Below, in pieces: positions 1-7,766 of a DNA stretch of 34,691 nucleotides. A program made the translations under genes and the position numbers. Source of the stretch: JBPOIS01 sp052034295. Lineage in GTDB: Bacteria > Pseudomonadota > Gammaproteobacteria > Pseudomonadales > Moraxellaceae. The notes under the pieces were generated by a model. The model was not told where the DNA came from. It saw only the letters and a list, made by a program, of their open reading frames with translations, and did no database searches. Each line of letters begins with the position of its first letter. The first letter of the stretch is position 1. Location: the NCBI GenBank assembly GCA_052034295.1, contig JBPOIS010000016.1, positions 1 through 34,691 of the forward strand. Reading direction: 5' to 3'.

Positions 1-99
1 GGCAGAAAAGTGCGGTATGATCCATGAGGTTTTGGCGGTCTGGCTGGTGTGGTAACTTGCCATCATCGACAAAACCAACAATATTTCAATAGCTTGAGT

Positions 100-130
100 T
101 TGATTTATTAGACAAGATTGGGGTTAAAAT
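100..130 (+). promoter_or_regulatory. Possible promoter of petABC
   Basis: The first 245 bases are AT-rich compared with the rest of the window and hold no convincing gene. TAAAAT at 125-130 is a good -10 candidate. The best -35 match is TTGATT at 100-105, but the 19-base spacer is longer than usual, so this is a weak call. The petA start codon lies about 115 bases downstream, leaving room for an untranslated leader. Confidence 0.3.
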
Positions 131-245
131 ATTTCAGACTATGTCCACAAGGTCATGGCTTTTATGTGCGTTTTTAATTAGTATTGCCCCCAAATTTGGC
201 GCGGCTGTGACATGGCTACGCCTGCTTGTCTGGAGGAAAAACTCA

Positions 246-830
246 ATGAGTCATGCTGAGGGCGTCAATGTCAGCCGCCGCCGCATGCTGATCGGCACCA
301 CCGCTGCAATGGGTGCTGTAGGCGCGGTTGCAGCCCTTACTCCGTTTGTCAAATCCTGGAACCCCAGTGCCAAGGCCAAGGCCGCCGGTGCTTCGGTCAA
401 GCAGGACATCGGGGCAATCGAAGCAGGGCAAATGATCGTGGTCGAGTGGCGTGGCATGCCCGTGTTTGTGGTCAACCGCACCCCGGAAATGCTCACCAAC
501 CTGGCCAAAAACGATCCCAACCTGCGCGATCCGCAGTCGGCGGAGTCGAGCCAGCCCGATTATGCCAAGAATGCCACCCGTTCGCGCGACCCCAAATTCA
601 TGGTGGTCACCGGCGTGTGTACCCACCTGGGCTGCGCACCGGGCTATCGCCCTGAAGTGGGTGCCTCCGACCTGGGCGGCAAGGACTGGCTGGGCGGTTT
701 CTACTGCCCCTGCCACGGCTCCAAGTATGACCTGGCCGGGCGTGTCTTCAAGGGCGTGCCTGCGCCATTGAACCTGCCGGTGCCGCCGTACACGCTGGAA
801 GGCACCATCCTCACTGTGGGAGAGGGCTAA
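246..830 (+). CDS. petA: Ubiquinol-cytochrome c reductase Rieske iron-sulfur subunit
   Basis: Rieske [2Fe-2S] subunit of the cytochrome bc1 complex, which passes electrons from ubiquinol to cytochrome c1 on the periplasmic side of the inner membrane. The N-terminus has a twin-arginine-type motif (SRRRML, residues 10-15) followed by a hydrophobic stretch that serves as the membrane anchor. The cluster-binding motifs are complete: CTHLGC at residues 125-130 and CPCH at 154-157, giving the usual two Cys and two His ligands plus the disulfide pair. I chose the ATG at 246 because GGAGG (232-236) sits nine bases upstream. The same frame is open back to an ATG at 141, but that extension has no ribosome-binding site and would displace the export signal. 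First gene of petABC, three bases before petB. Length 194 aa is normal for the family. Confidence 0.96.
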   Translation: MSHAEGVNVSRRRMLIGTTAAMGAVGAVAALTPFVKSWNPSAKAKAAGASVKQDIGAIEAGQMIVVEWRGMPVFVVNRTPEMLTNLAKNDPNLRDPQSAESSQPDYAKNATRSRDPKFMVVTGVCTHLGCAPGYRPEVGASDLGGKDWLGGFYCPCHGSKYDLAGRVFKGVPAPLNLPVPPYTLEGTILTVGEG

Positions 831-833
831 AGC

Positions 834-2222
834 ATGAGCATGGCCAAACGTTTCATGTCGTGGGTAGACGCCCGGTTTCCGGCCACGGAAACCTACGAAT
901 ACCACATGTCCAAATACTATGCGCCGAAGAACTTCAACTTCTGGTATTTCTTTGGCGTGCTGTCGATGGTGGTGCTGGTCAACCAGCTGGTCACCGGCAT
1001 CTGGCTGACCATGATGTTCAACCCGTCTGCAGAAGGCGCGTTTGAATCGGTCGAATACATCATGCGTGACGTGGAGGCCGGCTGGCTGATCCGCTACATG
1101 CACTCCACCGGCGCTTCGGCGTTCTTTGTGGTGGTTTACCTGCACATGTTCCGTGGCCTGCTCTACGGTTCCTATCAGAAGCCGCGCGAGCTGGTCTGGC
1201 TGATCGGCATGGGCATCTACCTGTGCCTGATGGCCGAAGGCTTCTTTGGCTACCTTCTGCCGTGGGGCAACATGTCGTTCTGGGGTGCCCAGGTGATCCT
1301 GAACCTGCCTGCGGCCATTCCGGTGGTGGGCGACGCACTGACCACCTGGGTCCGTGGTGACTACCTGATTTCCGGCATCACCCTGAACCGCTTCTTTGCC
1401 CTGCACGTGGTGGCGATTCCGCTGGTGCTGGTGGGTCTGGTGTTCCTGCACCTGGTGGCCCTGCACCATGTCGGTTCCAACAACCCCGACGGTGTGGACA
1501 TCAAGAAAGTCAAGGACGCCAATGGCGTGCCGCTGGATGGCATTCCGTTCCACCCCTACTACACCGTGCATGACCTGATCGGCATCGTGGTGTTCCTGAT
1601 CATCTTCTTCGGGGTCATTTTCTTCTTCCCCGATGGCGGTGGCTACTTCCTGGAACGCCCGAACTTCGAACCGGCCAACGCCCTGAAAACCCCGCCGCAC
1701 ATCGCGCCGGTCTGGTACTACACCCCGTTCTACGCCATCCTGCGTGCTGTTCCGGATAAACTCGGCGGCGTGATTGCGATGGGCGGTGCGATTGCCATGC
1801 TCGCCGTACTGCCGTGGCTGGACCGTTCGCCGGTGCGCTCGATCCGCTACAAAGGCATCCTGTCCAAGATTGCCCTGTGCATCTTCGTGGTCAGCTTCCT
1901 GGGTCTGGCGGTGCTGGGTGCCAAAACCGCGGCCGAAATCCCCGAGATTTTCCACAGCCTGTTCGTCGGCATGGCCGTGGTCAGCGTGGTGTTCGGTGCC
2001 CTGTGGTACCTGATGGGCCGCAAGGAAATCTACGCCATGATCGGCCTGACCCTGATCATCACCGCCGTGCTGGGCCTGGGCCTGCTGGCTGTGGGTGCCA
2101 GTGCCGTGTTCTTCGGCGTGCTGTTCACCGTGCTGTACTTCCTGTTTTTCCTGCTGATGCCGATCTACACCTCGATCGAAACCTGCAAGCAACCGCCTGA
2201 GCGTGTGACTGGAGGCCATTGA
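834..2222 (+). CDS. petB: Ubiquinol-cytochrome c reductase cytochrome b
   Basis: Integral-membrane, diheme subunit of the bc1 complex that holds both quinone sites. Seen in the sequence: the two His pairs for the b hemes (in the stretches around RYMHSTGA/VYLHMFRG and FALHVVAI/VFLHLVALH), the LLPWG motif after helix C, and PVWY where many families have PEWY. At 462 aa it is longer than the roughly 400 residues I expect for many gammaproteobacterial homologs. The extra length sits at about residues 365-428, between the usual seventh helix and the last helix (LFTVLYFLFFLLMP), and reads as two further hydrophobic segments. It follows petA by three bases and its TGA overlaps the ATG of petC by one base, so translation is probably coupled. 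Confidence 0.96.
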   Translation: MSMAKRFMSWVDARFPATETYEYHMSKYYAPKNFNFWYFFGVLSMVVLVNQLVTGIWLTMMFNPSAEGAFESVEYIMRDVEAGWLIRYMHSTGASAFFVVVYLHMFRGLLYGSYQKPRELVWLIGMGIYLCLMAEGFFGYLLPWGNMSFWGAQVILNLPAAIPVVGDALTTWVRGDYLISGITLNRFFALHVVAIPLVLVGLVFLHLVALHHVGSNNPDGVDIKKVKDANGVPLDGIPFHPYYTVHDLIGIVVFLIIFFGVIFFFPDGGGYFLERPNFEPANALKTPPHIAPVWYYTPFYAILRAVPDKLGGVIAMGGAIAMLAVLPWLDRSPVRSIRYKGILSKIALCIFVVSFLGLAVLGAKTAAEIPEIFHSLFVGMAVVSVVFGALWYLMGRKEIYAMIGLTLIITAVLGLGLLAVGASAVFFGVLFTVLYFLFFLLMPIYTSIETCKQPPERVTGGH

Positions 2223-2923
2223 TGAAAAACCTGTTTTTTGCTCTGGCCCTGTTTGGTGCAGCGGGTGCAGCCCACGCTTCAGCCGTGGAGTGTGGCACCT
2301 ACACCACCAAGGAAGGCGATGCGGAAGTCACCCACGCCTACGAGTGCAGCACGGCCCCGGTCAACATGACCGACAAGGCCAGCCTGCAGCGCGGTGCATC
2401 GCTGTTCATCAGCTACTGCGCCGGCTGCCACTCGGCCCGCTTTGTGCGCTATGAGCGCATGGCCACCGACCTGAACATCCCGCCGGAACTGGTGGAAAAA
2501 TACATGATGTTCACCACCGACAAGATCGGTGACCAGATCAACCCGAAGATCGACGCCAAGCTGCAGAAAAAGTGGTTTGGTGCCGCACCGCCGGACCTGA
2601 CCCTGGAAACCCGTCTGAAGAGCCCGGACTGGGTGTACACCTACCTGCTGTCGTTCTATGAAGATCCGAAGCGTCCGTGGGGGGTGAACAACACCGTGTT
2701 CAAGGACGTGGCCATGCCCCACGTGCTGTGGAGCCTGCATCAGGAGCTGGGTGACGAGGAATTTGAAGCCCGCGTCGGCGACCTGGTCAACTTCATGACC
2801 TGGATGGCGGAACCGATCCAGCACGACCGCAAGGTCTATGGCTTCTGGGTGATCCTGTTCCTGCTGGCCCTGCTGATCCCGGTGTATCTGCTCAACAAGG
2901 AATTCTGGAAGGACGTCAAATAA
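2222..2923 (+). CDS. petC: Ubiquinol-cytochrome c reductase cytochrome c1
   Basis: Membrane-anchored c-type cytochrome of the bc1 complex. It accepts electrons from the Rieske protein and hands them to soluble cytochrome c or an oxidase. A signal peptide covers about residues 1-19, ending AHA. The heme motif is CAGCH at residues 66-70. The axial Met candidate is in the VAMPHVLW stretch, and one transmembrane anchor lies near the C-terminus (VILFLLALLIPVYLL). The ATG at 2222 is preferred over an in-frame TTG at 2219 because GGAGG at 2211-2215 is six bases upstream. Between signal peptide and heme motif there are two extra cysteines (Cys24 and Cys42) that could form a disulfide; this is a guess. 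A strong terminator follows the gene, so petABC appears to be a closed transcription unit. Confidence 0.95.
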   Translation: MKNLFFALALFGAAGAAHASAVECGTYTTKEGDAEVTHAYECSTAPVNMTDKASLQRGASLFISYCAGCHSARFVRYERMATDLNIPPELVEKYMMFTTDKIGDQINPKIDAKLQKKWFGAAPPDLTLETRLKSPDWVYTYLLSFYEDPKRPWGVNNTVFKDVAMPHVLWSLHQELGDEEFEARVGDLVNFMTWMAEPIQHDRKVYGFWVILFLLALLIPVYLLNKEFWKDVK

Positions 2924-2944
2924 TCCCTCCGGTGTTTCTGTCGC

Positions 2945-2967
2945 AAAAAGGGCATCATGCCCTTTTT
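2945..2967 (+). terminator. Rho-independent terminator of petABC
   Basis: AAAAAGGGCAT and its exact reverse complement flank a single central C (arms 2945-2955 and 2957-2967). The G/C-rich part of the stem is followed by five T residues. It begins 21 bases after the petC stop. The A-run on the left arm would let it work on either strand. The ATG at 2957, which would extend sspA, lies inside the stem. Confidence 0.85.
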
Positions 2968-2998
2968 GTGTTTTCTGGTGTGGTGGATGGAGCCCCCG

Positions 2999-3682
2999 GT
3001 GTCTGAACTTTCCCTGCAACAGCCGATCCTGTACAGCCACCCCGACGATCCGGACAGCCACCGGGTGCGGTTTTTGCTGGCCGAAAAAGGCCTGCGCCCC
3101 CAGCTGGTCTGGGTTGATCCACAGGACCGGGGCGAGCTGGCCGAGCTGAACCCCTACAACACCCTGCCGCTCTGGGCTGAAAAAAACCTGCGCCTGTATG
3201 CGCCGGAAGCCCTGTGTGAATATCTGGAAGACCGCTACCGCCAGCCCCGGTTGCTGCCCGATCATCCGCAGCAGCGCGCCGAAGTGCGCCAGCTGGCGTG
3301 GCGCATCCGCCAGGACTGGCTGGAACCGGCGTGGCAGCTGCTGCAGGACCGGGTGCCCGAGGACCGTGCCGACCCAATCCGCCGCAGCCTGCAGGACAGC
3401 CTGGTCAGCCTGAATCCGCTGTTTGCCCGGCACCGCTATTTTTTGCAGGATGAGCTGGGCTGGTGTGACGTGCTGCTGGCCCCGCTGCAGTGGCGTCTGC
3501 CCAGCCTGTCGATCCCGCTGCCCCCTGCCCTCTGTCCGGCGGTTCTGGCATACTGTGCCCGAGTGTTTGCCCGCCCTGCCTTTCTGGCCTCGCTGAGTGT
3601 CCAGGAACAGCGCCACCGCAATGGAACCCTACACCATGCAACCAACCCCGACCCGTCCCTACTTGTTGCGCGCCCTGTATGA
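2999..3682 (+). CDS. sspA: Stringent starvation protein A (GST-fold, RNA polymerase-associated)
   Basis: SspA proteins have a glutathione-S-transferase fold, bind RNA polymerase and affect transcription under starvation or acid stress. The N-terminal thioredoxin-like part is recognisable from YSHPDDPDSHRVRFLLAEKG and the ELNPYNTLPLW stretch, where the cis-proline region of the GST fold lies. The C-terminal part is helical. Position directly after petABC and before sspB is the classical gammaproteobacterial order. The start is uncertain: GTG at 2999 has GGAG six bases upstream, and ATG at 2987 in the same frame is also possible. The frame reaches back to an ATG inside the terminator, which I reject. 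The last 20 or so codons overlap the start of sspB, making the C-terminus longer than in E. coli SspA. Confidence 0.88.
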   Translation: MSELSLQQPILYSHPDDPDSHRVRFLLAEKGLRPQLVWVDPQDRGELAELNPYNTLPLWAEKNLRLYAPEALCEYLEDRYRQPRLLPDHPQQRAEVRQLAWRIRQDWLEPAWQLLQDRVPEDRADPIRRSLQDSLVSLNPLFARHRYFLQDELGWCDVLLAPLQWRLPSLSIPLPPALCPAVLAYCARVFARPAFLASLSVQEQRHRNGTLHHATNPDPSLLVARPV

Positions 3683-4061
3683 ATGGATGGCCGACAACCA
3701 GCTGACCCCCTATCTGGTGGTCAATGCCGAACTGCCAAACGTGCGGGTGCCGCCCCAGCACATCAAGGATGGCCAGATCACCCTGAACATCGCCATGGGG
3801 GCGGTCCGGGGCCTGCAGATGGACAATCAGGCGGTGCGTTTTGAAGCGCGCTTCGGCGGTGTGTCACAGTCCCTGTATGTGCCCATGGCGGCCGTGATCG
3901 GCCTGTATGCGCGTGAAAATGGCCAAGGGCTGTTTTTTGATGCGGCTGAGTATGCCGGGGTCGAACCTGCTGGCGCTGAGCCTGCCGGGGAACCGGCCGC
4001 AGCGCCCACGCCCGAACCGGCCAGCACCGACAAAAAACCCAGCCTGCGCATTCTGGATTGA
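3621..4061 (+). CDS. sspB: ClpXP protease specificity-enhancing factor SspB
   Basis: Adaptor that binds ssrA-tagged proteins and delivers them to the ClpXP protease. The substrate-binding core is very close to E. coli SspB: RPYLLRALYEWMADNQLTPY, then VPPQHIKDGQITLNIA, then RFEARFGG and the IGLYARENG stretch. A low-complexity, Ala/Pro/Glu-rich linker (about residues 112-138) leads to the final PSLRILD, which matches the ClpX-docking tail of E. coli SspB (PALRVVK). Start candidates are ATG 3621 and ATG 3636; both lie inside the end of sspA. Only the second has a purine-rich stretch at a normal distance, so the true start could be 15 bases later. The overlap points to coupled translation with sspA. 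Confidence 0.93.
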   Translation: MEPYTMQPTPTRPYLLRALYEWMADNQLTPYLVVNAELPNVRVPPQHIKDGQITLNIAMGAVRGLQMDNQAVRFEARFGGVSQSLYVPMAAVIGLYARENGQGLFFDAAEYAGVEPAGAEPAGEPAAAPTPEPASTDKKPSLRILD

Positions 4062-4121
4062 TCCTGAAGCTTTTCAGGCGCATAGTGACTGGGTGCGCCC
4101 TCCCGACCCGAAGGATTTTTC

Positions 4122-4862
4122 ATGGCGTTTTCAATTTTGCAGCACTGGCAGGACAGCTACAGCCCACAGTTGCTGGAGGCCCTCAAGGATGATTTCAACC
4201 CGGATCAGACCGAGCAGGTGATTGATCTGGCCATGGCCACCGTGCTGGCCCATCTGGTGGCGCAGGGCCGCCAGCAGGGCTATGCCGAACTGCGCCGCCG
4301 TCTCATGTTTGAAGCCCCCGAGTCAATCTGGAACAACCTGGACCGCACGCAGCTGGCGGTGCAGATCGCGGCACAGGTCGACAGTCTGGGGGATGCGGTG
4401 TTTCACTGGCTGGACCCGATTGCCGAGCATTGTGTGCTGGACCTGCGCCAGCTGATTGATCAGGGCAACCAGTCCAACGAAGATGTGGCCGAGCTGCTGG
4501 AAAACCAGCCGGAACTGCTCAAGGGGCAGGCACCGGACTGGGTGTATGGACTGGCCGGACTGCCGGAGCTGCAGGGACAGGCTGCCACGCCCGCAGCGCC
4601 TCCCATCGACCTGACCGAAAGCATTGCCACCCTGTCGGGGCTGATGCGCGAAGCAGCCGCCCAGCCGCAGCCGACGGCCACGGCCCCCAGCGCCCCTGCT
4701 CGCGCTGGCGGAGGACGCTGGCTGGTGCTGGTGCTCGCGCTGCTGGTGCTGGCCGGTTTGGGCTATCTGTACAGCCACAGCAAAAAACGCCCTGCCGCCG
4801 CCACAGTGCCACAATCGGCAGCCGCCACCCTGCCCGAAACACCCGCCCCAGCCGCCCGTTAA
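4122..4862 (+). CDS. Unknown protein with a single C-terminal-half membrane segment
   Basis: I do not recognise a characterised homolog. The first 150 residues look helical and begin with a Leu/Gln-rich pattern reminiscent of DUF937-type helical proteins; that resemblance is weak. Residues about 160-195 are Ala/Pro/Thr-rich and probably disordered. One clear transmembrane segment covers about residues 200-219 (WLVLVLALLVLAGLGYLY), followed by a basic SHSKKRP and a second Ala/Pro-rich tail. The positive residues after the segment suggest that the tail may be cytoplasmic, but orientation cannot be settled by eye. There is no signal peptide. AAGGAT at 4109-4114 serves as ribosome-binding site. 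The stop codon overlaps that of the convergent cysG gene, with no terminator between them. Confidence 0.8.
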   Translation: MAFSILQHWQDSYSPQLLEALKDDFNPDQTEQVIDLAMATVLAHLVAQGRQQGYAELRRRLMFEAPESIWNNLDRTQLAVQIAAQVDSLGDAVFHWLDPIAEHCVLDLRQLIDQGNQSNEDVAELLENQPELLKGQAPDWVYGLAGLPELQGQAATPAAPPIDLTESIATLSGLMREAAAQPQPTATAPSAPARAGGGRWLVLVLALLVLAGLGYLYSHSKKRPAAATVPQSAAATLPETPAPAAR

Positions 4863-6238
4863 CGGCGCTGTAGCTGGTCGCGCAGTGACACCACCGTGCC
4901 GATGATGATCAGCGTCGGCGCGCTGATGGCCTGATGGCGGATCTGCGCCGGCAGGCTGCCCACCGTGCCGGTGATCACCACCTGCTCCGGGGTGGTGCCC
5001 TTGCTGACCACAGCCGCTGGCATGTCGGCCCGCAGGCCATGGGCGATCAGCTGGGCACTGATCTCGGCAAAACCCACCAGCCCCATGTACAGCACCAGCG
5101 TCTGCCGCTCATGGATCAGCTCCGGCCACGGCAGGCTGGGGGAACCCGCTTTGAGGTGGCCGGTCAGCAGGCGCACGCTCTGGGCATGATCCCGGTGGGT
5201 CAGCGGAATGCCCGCATAGGCGGCACAGCCGGAAGCTGCCGTGATACCCGGCACCACAGTGAAAGGAATGCCCGCCGCGGCGATCTGCTCCAGCTCTTCC
5301 CCACCCCGGCCAAAAATAAACGGATCACCCCCCTTAAGGCGGCACACCCGCTTGCCTTCGCGGGCCAGCCGCACCAGCAGCTGGTTGATGTCCTCCTGGG
5401 GCAGGGCATGATCGGCGCGGGCCTTGCCCACATAGATGCGCTCGGCGTCGCGGCGCACCAGTTCCAGAATCGGGGCCGACACCAGCCGGTCATACACCAC
5501 CACATCGGCCAGCTGCATCAGCCGCAGCGCCTTCAGGGTCAGCAACTCGGGATCGCCGGGACCGGCTCCCACCAGATACACCTCGCCCTGTGGCTGCTGC
5601 CAGTCCTGCAGGAACTGCTGAAAGGCGGCTTCGGTGCCCGCAGGTTCCACCGGATGCGACAGGATCTGTTCCGCCAGCGGGCTGGCATACAGCGCTTCCC
5701 AGAACAGGCGCCGCTGCTCGGGCTCGGCAATCGCCTGCTTGGCCTGGGCACGCCAGTGTCCCGACCAGCGCACCAGCTCACCCAGCCGCATTGGCAGCAG
5801 CGTCTCGATCCGGGTGCGCCACTGCCGCGCCAGCACCGGCGAGGCCCCATCGGTGCTGATCGCCACCTGCATCGGCGAGCGGTCAATCAGCGCCGGCAGG
5901 GTGAAGCGGCAATGCGGGGGGTCATCGACACTGTTGACCAGCACCCCGAGGTTTTCACAATCCCCAAACACCTTGGCATTGATGGCCGGATCGTTGGTCG
6001 CCGCAATCACCAGCCGGTAGTCCTGCAGGTCCACATCACACGGGTACAGTGCCTCGTGCCAATGTCCAGCACTGGCCTGCACCAGCTCGGTCAGTTCGGC
6101 CTCAATCTGGGGCGAAACCACCGTCAGCCGCGCTCCGGCAGCACACAGCAGCCGAGCCTTGCGCAGCGCCACCCCACCGCCGCCAATCAGCAGCACCGGC
6201 TCGCCCTGCAGGCGCAAATTGATCGGTAACGACTGCAT
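4859..6238 (-). CDS. cysG: Siroheme synthase (uroporphyrin-III C-methyltransferase / dehydrogenase / ferrochelatase)
   Basis: Multifunctional enzyme making siroheme, the cofactor of sulfite and nitrite reductases, from uroporphyrinogen III. The N-terminal half is the NAD-dependent precorrin-2 dehydrogenase/ferrochelatase: a Rossmann nucleotide loop (LLIGGGGVALRKA, about residues 15-27) and the NSVDDPPHCRFTLPA stretch near residue 105. The C-terminal half is the SAM-dependent methyltransferase, starting VYLVGAGPGDPELLTLKA near residue 220 and containing RLKGGDPFIFGRGGEE and the VVPGITAASG motif. Length 459 aa agrees with E. coli CysG (457). The ATG at 6238 is preferred over upstream in-frame starts because AGGGG precedes it at normal spacing and it gives the family N-terminus. 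It lies 111 bases after serS on the same strand and is probably cotranscribed with it. Confidence 0.96.
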   Translation of the reverse strand: MQSLPINLRLQGEPVLLIGGGGVALRKARLLCAAGARLTVVSPQIEAELTELVQASAGHWHEALYPCDVDLQDYRLVIAATNDPAINAKVFGDCENLGVLVNSVDDPPHCRFTLPALIDRSPMQVAISTDGASPVLARQWRTRIETLLPMRLGELVRWSGHWRAQAKQAIAEPEQRRLFWEALYASPLAEQILSHPVEPAGTEAAFQQFLQDWQQPQGEVYLVGAGPGDPELLTLKALRLMQLADVVVYDRLVSAPILELVRRDAERIYVGKARADHALPQEDINQLLVRLAREGKRVCRLKGGDPFIFGRGGEELEQIAAAGIPFTVVPGITAASGCAAYAGIPLTHRDHAQSVRLLTGHLKAGSPSLPWPELIHERQTLVLYMGLVGFAEISAQLIAHGLRADMPAAVVSKGTTPEQVVITGTVGSLPAQIRHQAISAPTLIIIGTVVSLRDQLQRR

Positions 6239-6349
6239 GGCTGCCCCTTTTTGACTCATGTTGCCTGGCCCTGATGCCTGATGATGGTGCAGGCCCAGCA
6301 AGAACCGGACCAAACCTGCAAAACCGGGCCCTGCAGACCGCTATGGAGC

Positions 6350-7618
6350 TCAGCCCAGCTGGCTCAGCCCGCCCATGTACGGTTGCAGCACCGCCGGAAT
6401 GCGCACCGAGCCATCGGCCTGCTGGTGGTTTTCCAGAATCGCCAGCAGGGTACGCCCCACCGCCAGCCCGGAGCCGTTCAGGGTGTGCACCAGCTCGGTT
6501 TTTTTGTCACGGCGCAGCCGCGCCTGCAGCCGCCGTGCCTGAAAATCCCCACAGTTGGAGCAGGAGGAAATTTCCCGGTAGGTCTGCTGGCTGGGCAGCC
6601 ACACTTCGAGGTCATAGGTTTTCACCGCCGAAAACCCCATGTCGCCCCCACACAGCAGCATCACCCGGTACGGCAGCTCCAGCGCCTGCAGGATGCGCTC
6701 GGCGCAGGCGGTCATGTCTTCGAGGGCCTGCATCGACTGCTCGGGGGCGACGATGTTGACCATCTCAACCTTGTCAAACTGGTGCTGGCGGATCAGGCCA
6801 CGGGTGTCGCGGCCATAACTGCCCGCCTCAGAGCGGAAGCACGGCGTGTGCGCGGTCAGCTTGATCGGCAGCTGCTCGGCGCTGAGGATCTGCTCACGCA
6901 CCAGATTGGTCAGCGGCACTTCACTGGTGGGAATCAGATAAAACGGTTTTTCGCCCTGTAGTTTGAACAGGTCTTCTTCAAACTTGGGCAGCTGGCCGGT
7001 GCCCTGCAGCGCGTCGGCATTGACCAGATAGGGCACATAGGCTTCGGTGTAGCCGTGCTGACTGGTGTGGGTGTCCAGCATGTACTGGGCCAGTGCCCGG
7101 TGCAGCCGCGCCAGCCCGCCTTTCATCACACTGAAGCGCGACCCGGTGAGTCTGGCCGCCACTTCAAAGTCCAGCAGGCCCAGTGCCTCGCCCAGATCGC
7201 TGTGGTCCCGGACCGCAAAATCAAACGCCGCGGGCGTGCCCCAGCGGCGCACCTCGACGTTGTCGTGCTCGTCCCGGCCCGCAGGCACCGAGTCATCGGG
7301 CAGGTTCGGGATGGCGAGAGCGTGTTGTTCAGTTTCCGCCTGCAGCGCCGACAGCTCGGCCTCCAGCCCCACCAGCTCGGCATTGACGGCACTGGCGCGG
7401 TTTTTCAGCGCCGTGGCATCGCCACCGGCTTTCAGGGTCTGGCCCACCTGCCGGGACAGGTCATTGCGCTCGGCCTGCAGGGCTTCGGTGCGGCCCTGAA
7501 GGGCACGGCGGCGCGCTTCCAGCCCAGCCCACAGGGCCGGGTCCAGTTGCACCCCGCGTTTGGCCAGCACGGCATTCACCTGTTCCAGTTGGGTGCGCAG
7601 CAATTTGGGATCAATCAT
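6350..7618 (-). CDS. serS: Serine--tRNA ligase
   Basis: Class II aminoacyl-tRNA synthetase that charges tRNA-Ser (and tRNA-Sec) with serine in the cytoplasm. The start is MIDPKLLRTQLEQVNAVLAKRG, typical of SerS. An N-terminal coiled-coil arm (about residues 25-100) contacts the tRNA. Class II motif 2 is in the FRSEAGSYGRDTRGLIRQHQFDK stretch as read in two parts, and motif 3 is GLAVGRTLLAILEN near the C-terminus. Length 422 aa is normal. The frame is open 39 codons further upstream, but the ATG at 7618 gives the standard protein end. In many gammaproteobacteria lolA and rarA precede serS; here rarA is absent and an acyl-CoA-binding protein gene lies between. Confidence 0.97.
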   Translation of the reverse strand: MIDPKLLRTQLEQVNAVLAKRGVQLDPALWAGLEARRRALQGRTEALQAERNDLSRQVGQTLKAGGDATALKNRASAVNAELVGLEAELSALQAETEQHALAIPNLPDDSVPAGRDEHDNVEVRRWGTPAAFDFAVRDHSDLGEALGLLDFEVAARLTGSRFSVMKGGLARLHRALAQYMLDTHTSQHGYTEAYVPYLVNADALQGTGQLPKFEEDLFKLQGEKPFYLIPTSEVPLTNLVREQILSAEQLPIKLTAHTPCFRSEAGSYGRDTRGLIRQHQFDKVEMVNIVAPEQSMQALEDMTACAERILQALELPYRVMLLCGGDMGFSAVKTYDLEVWLPSQQTYREISSCSNCGDFQARRLQARLRRDKKTELVHTLNGSGLAVGRTLLAILENHQQADGSVRIPAVLQPYMGGLSQLG

Positions 7619-7647
7619 GGCAAAAAAACCACTGAAAAACTGCCGGT

Positions 7648-7653
7648 AGTATA
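7648..7653 (-). promoter_or_regulatory. Candidate -10 element for serS-cysG
   Basis: Read on the minus strand this is TATACT, about 30 bases before the serS start codon. No good -35 hexamer is seen at 16-18 bases upstream, so only the -10 is proposed. Confidence 0.3.
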
Positions 7654-7721
7654 CGGATTTTGCTGTGGTATGGGGCCACTGGCCGCACATTCCGCCGCGT
7701 CGGTCCGGCAAAAAACGCCAC

Positions 7722-7746
7722 AAAAAGCCCGGCACAATGGCCGGGC
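7722..7746 (-). terminator. Rho-independent terminator after the acyl-CoA-binding protein gene
   Basis: On the minus strand GCCCGGC and GCCGGGC form a perfect 7-bp stem around a six-base loop, followed by five T residues. It lies 20 bases beyond the stop codon of the acyl-CoA-binding protein gene and separates that gene from serS. Confidence 0.85.
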
Positions 7747-7766
7747 CGGATCAGAACCGCAGGGGC

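Noticed and set aside
141..245. N-terminal extension of the Rieske protein to an upstream ATG
   Set aside because: No ribosome-binding site there, while GGAGG precedes the ATG at 246, and the extension would bury the twin-arginine motif.
243..2219. Long minus-strand open frame opposite petA-petB
   Set aside because: The translation is rich in His, Gln and Asp in no recognisable pattern and petA/petB on the other strand are certain.
2957..2998. Upstream start of sspA
   Set aside because: The ATG lies inside the petABC terminator stem.
4068..4085. Terminator after sspB (CCTGAA/TTCAGG hairpin)
   Set aside because: Short stem with no T-tract.
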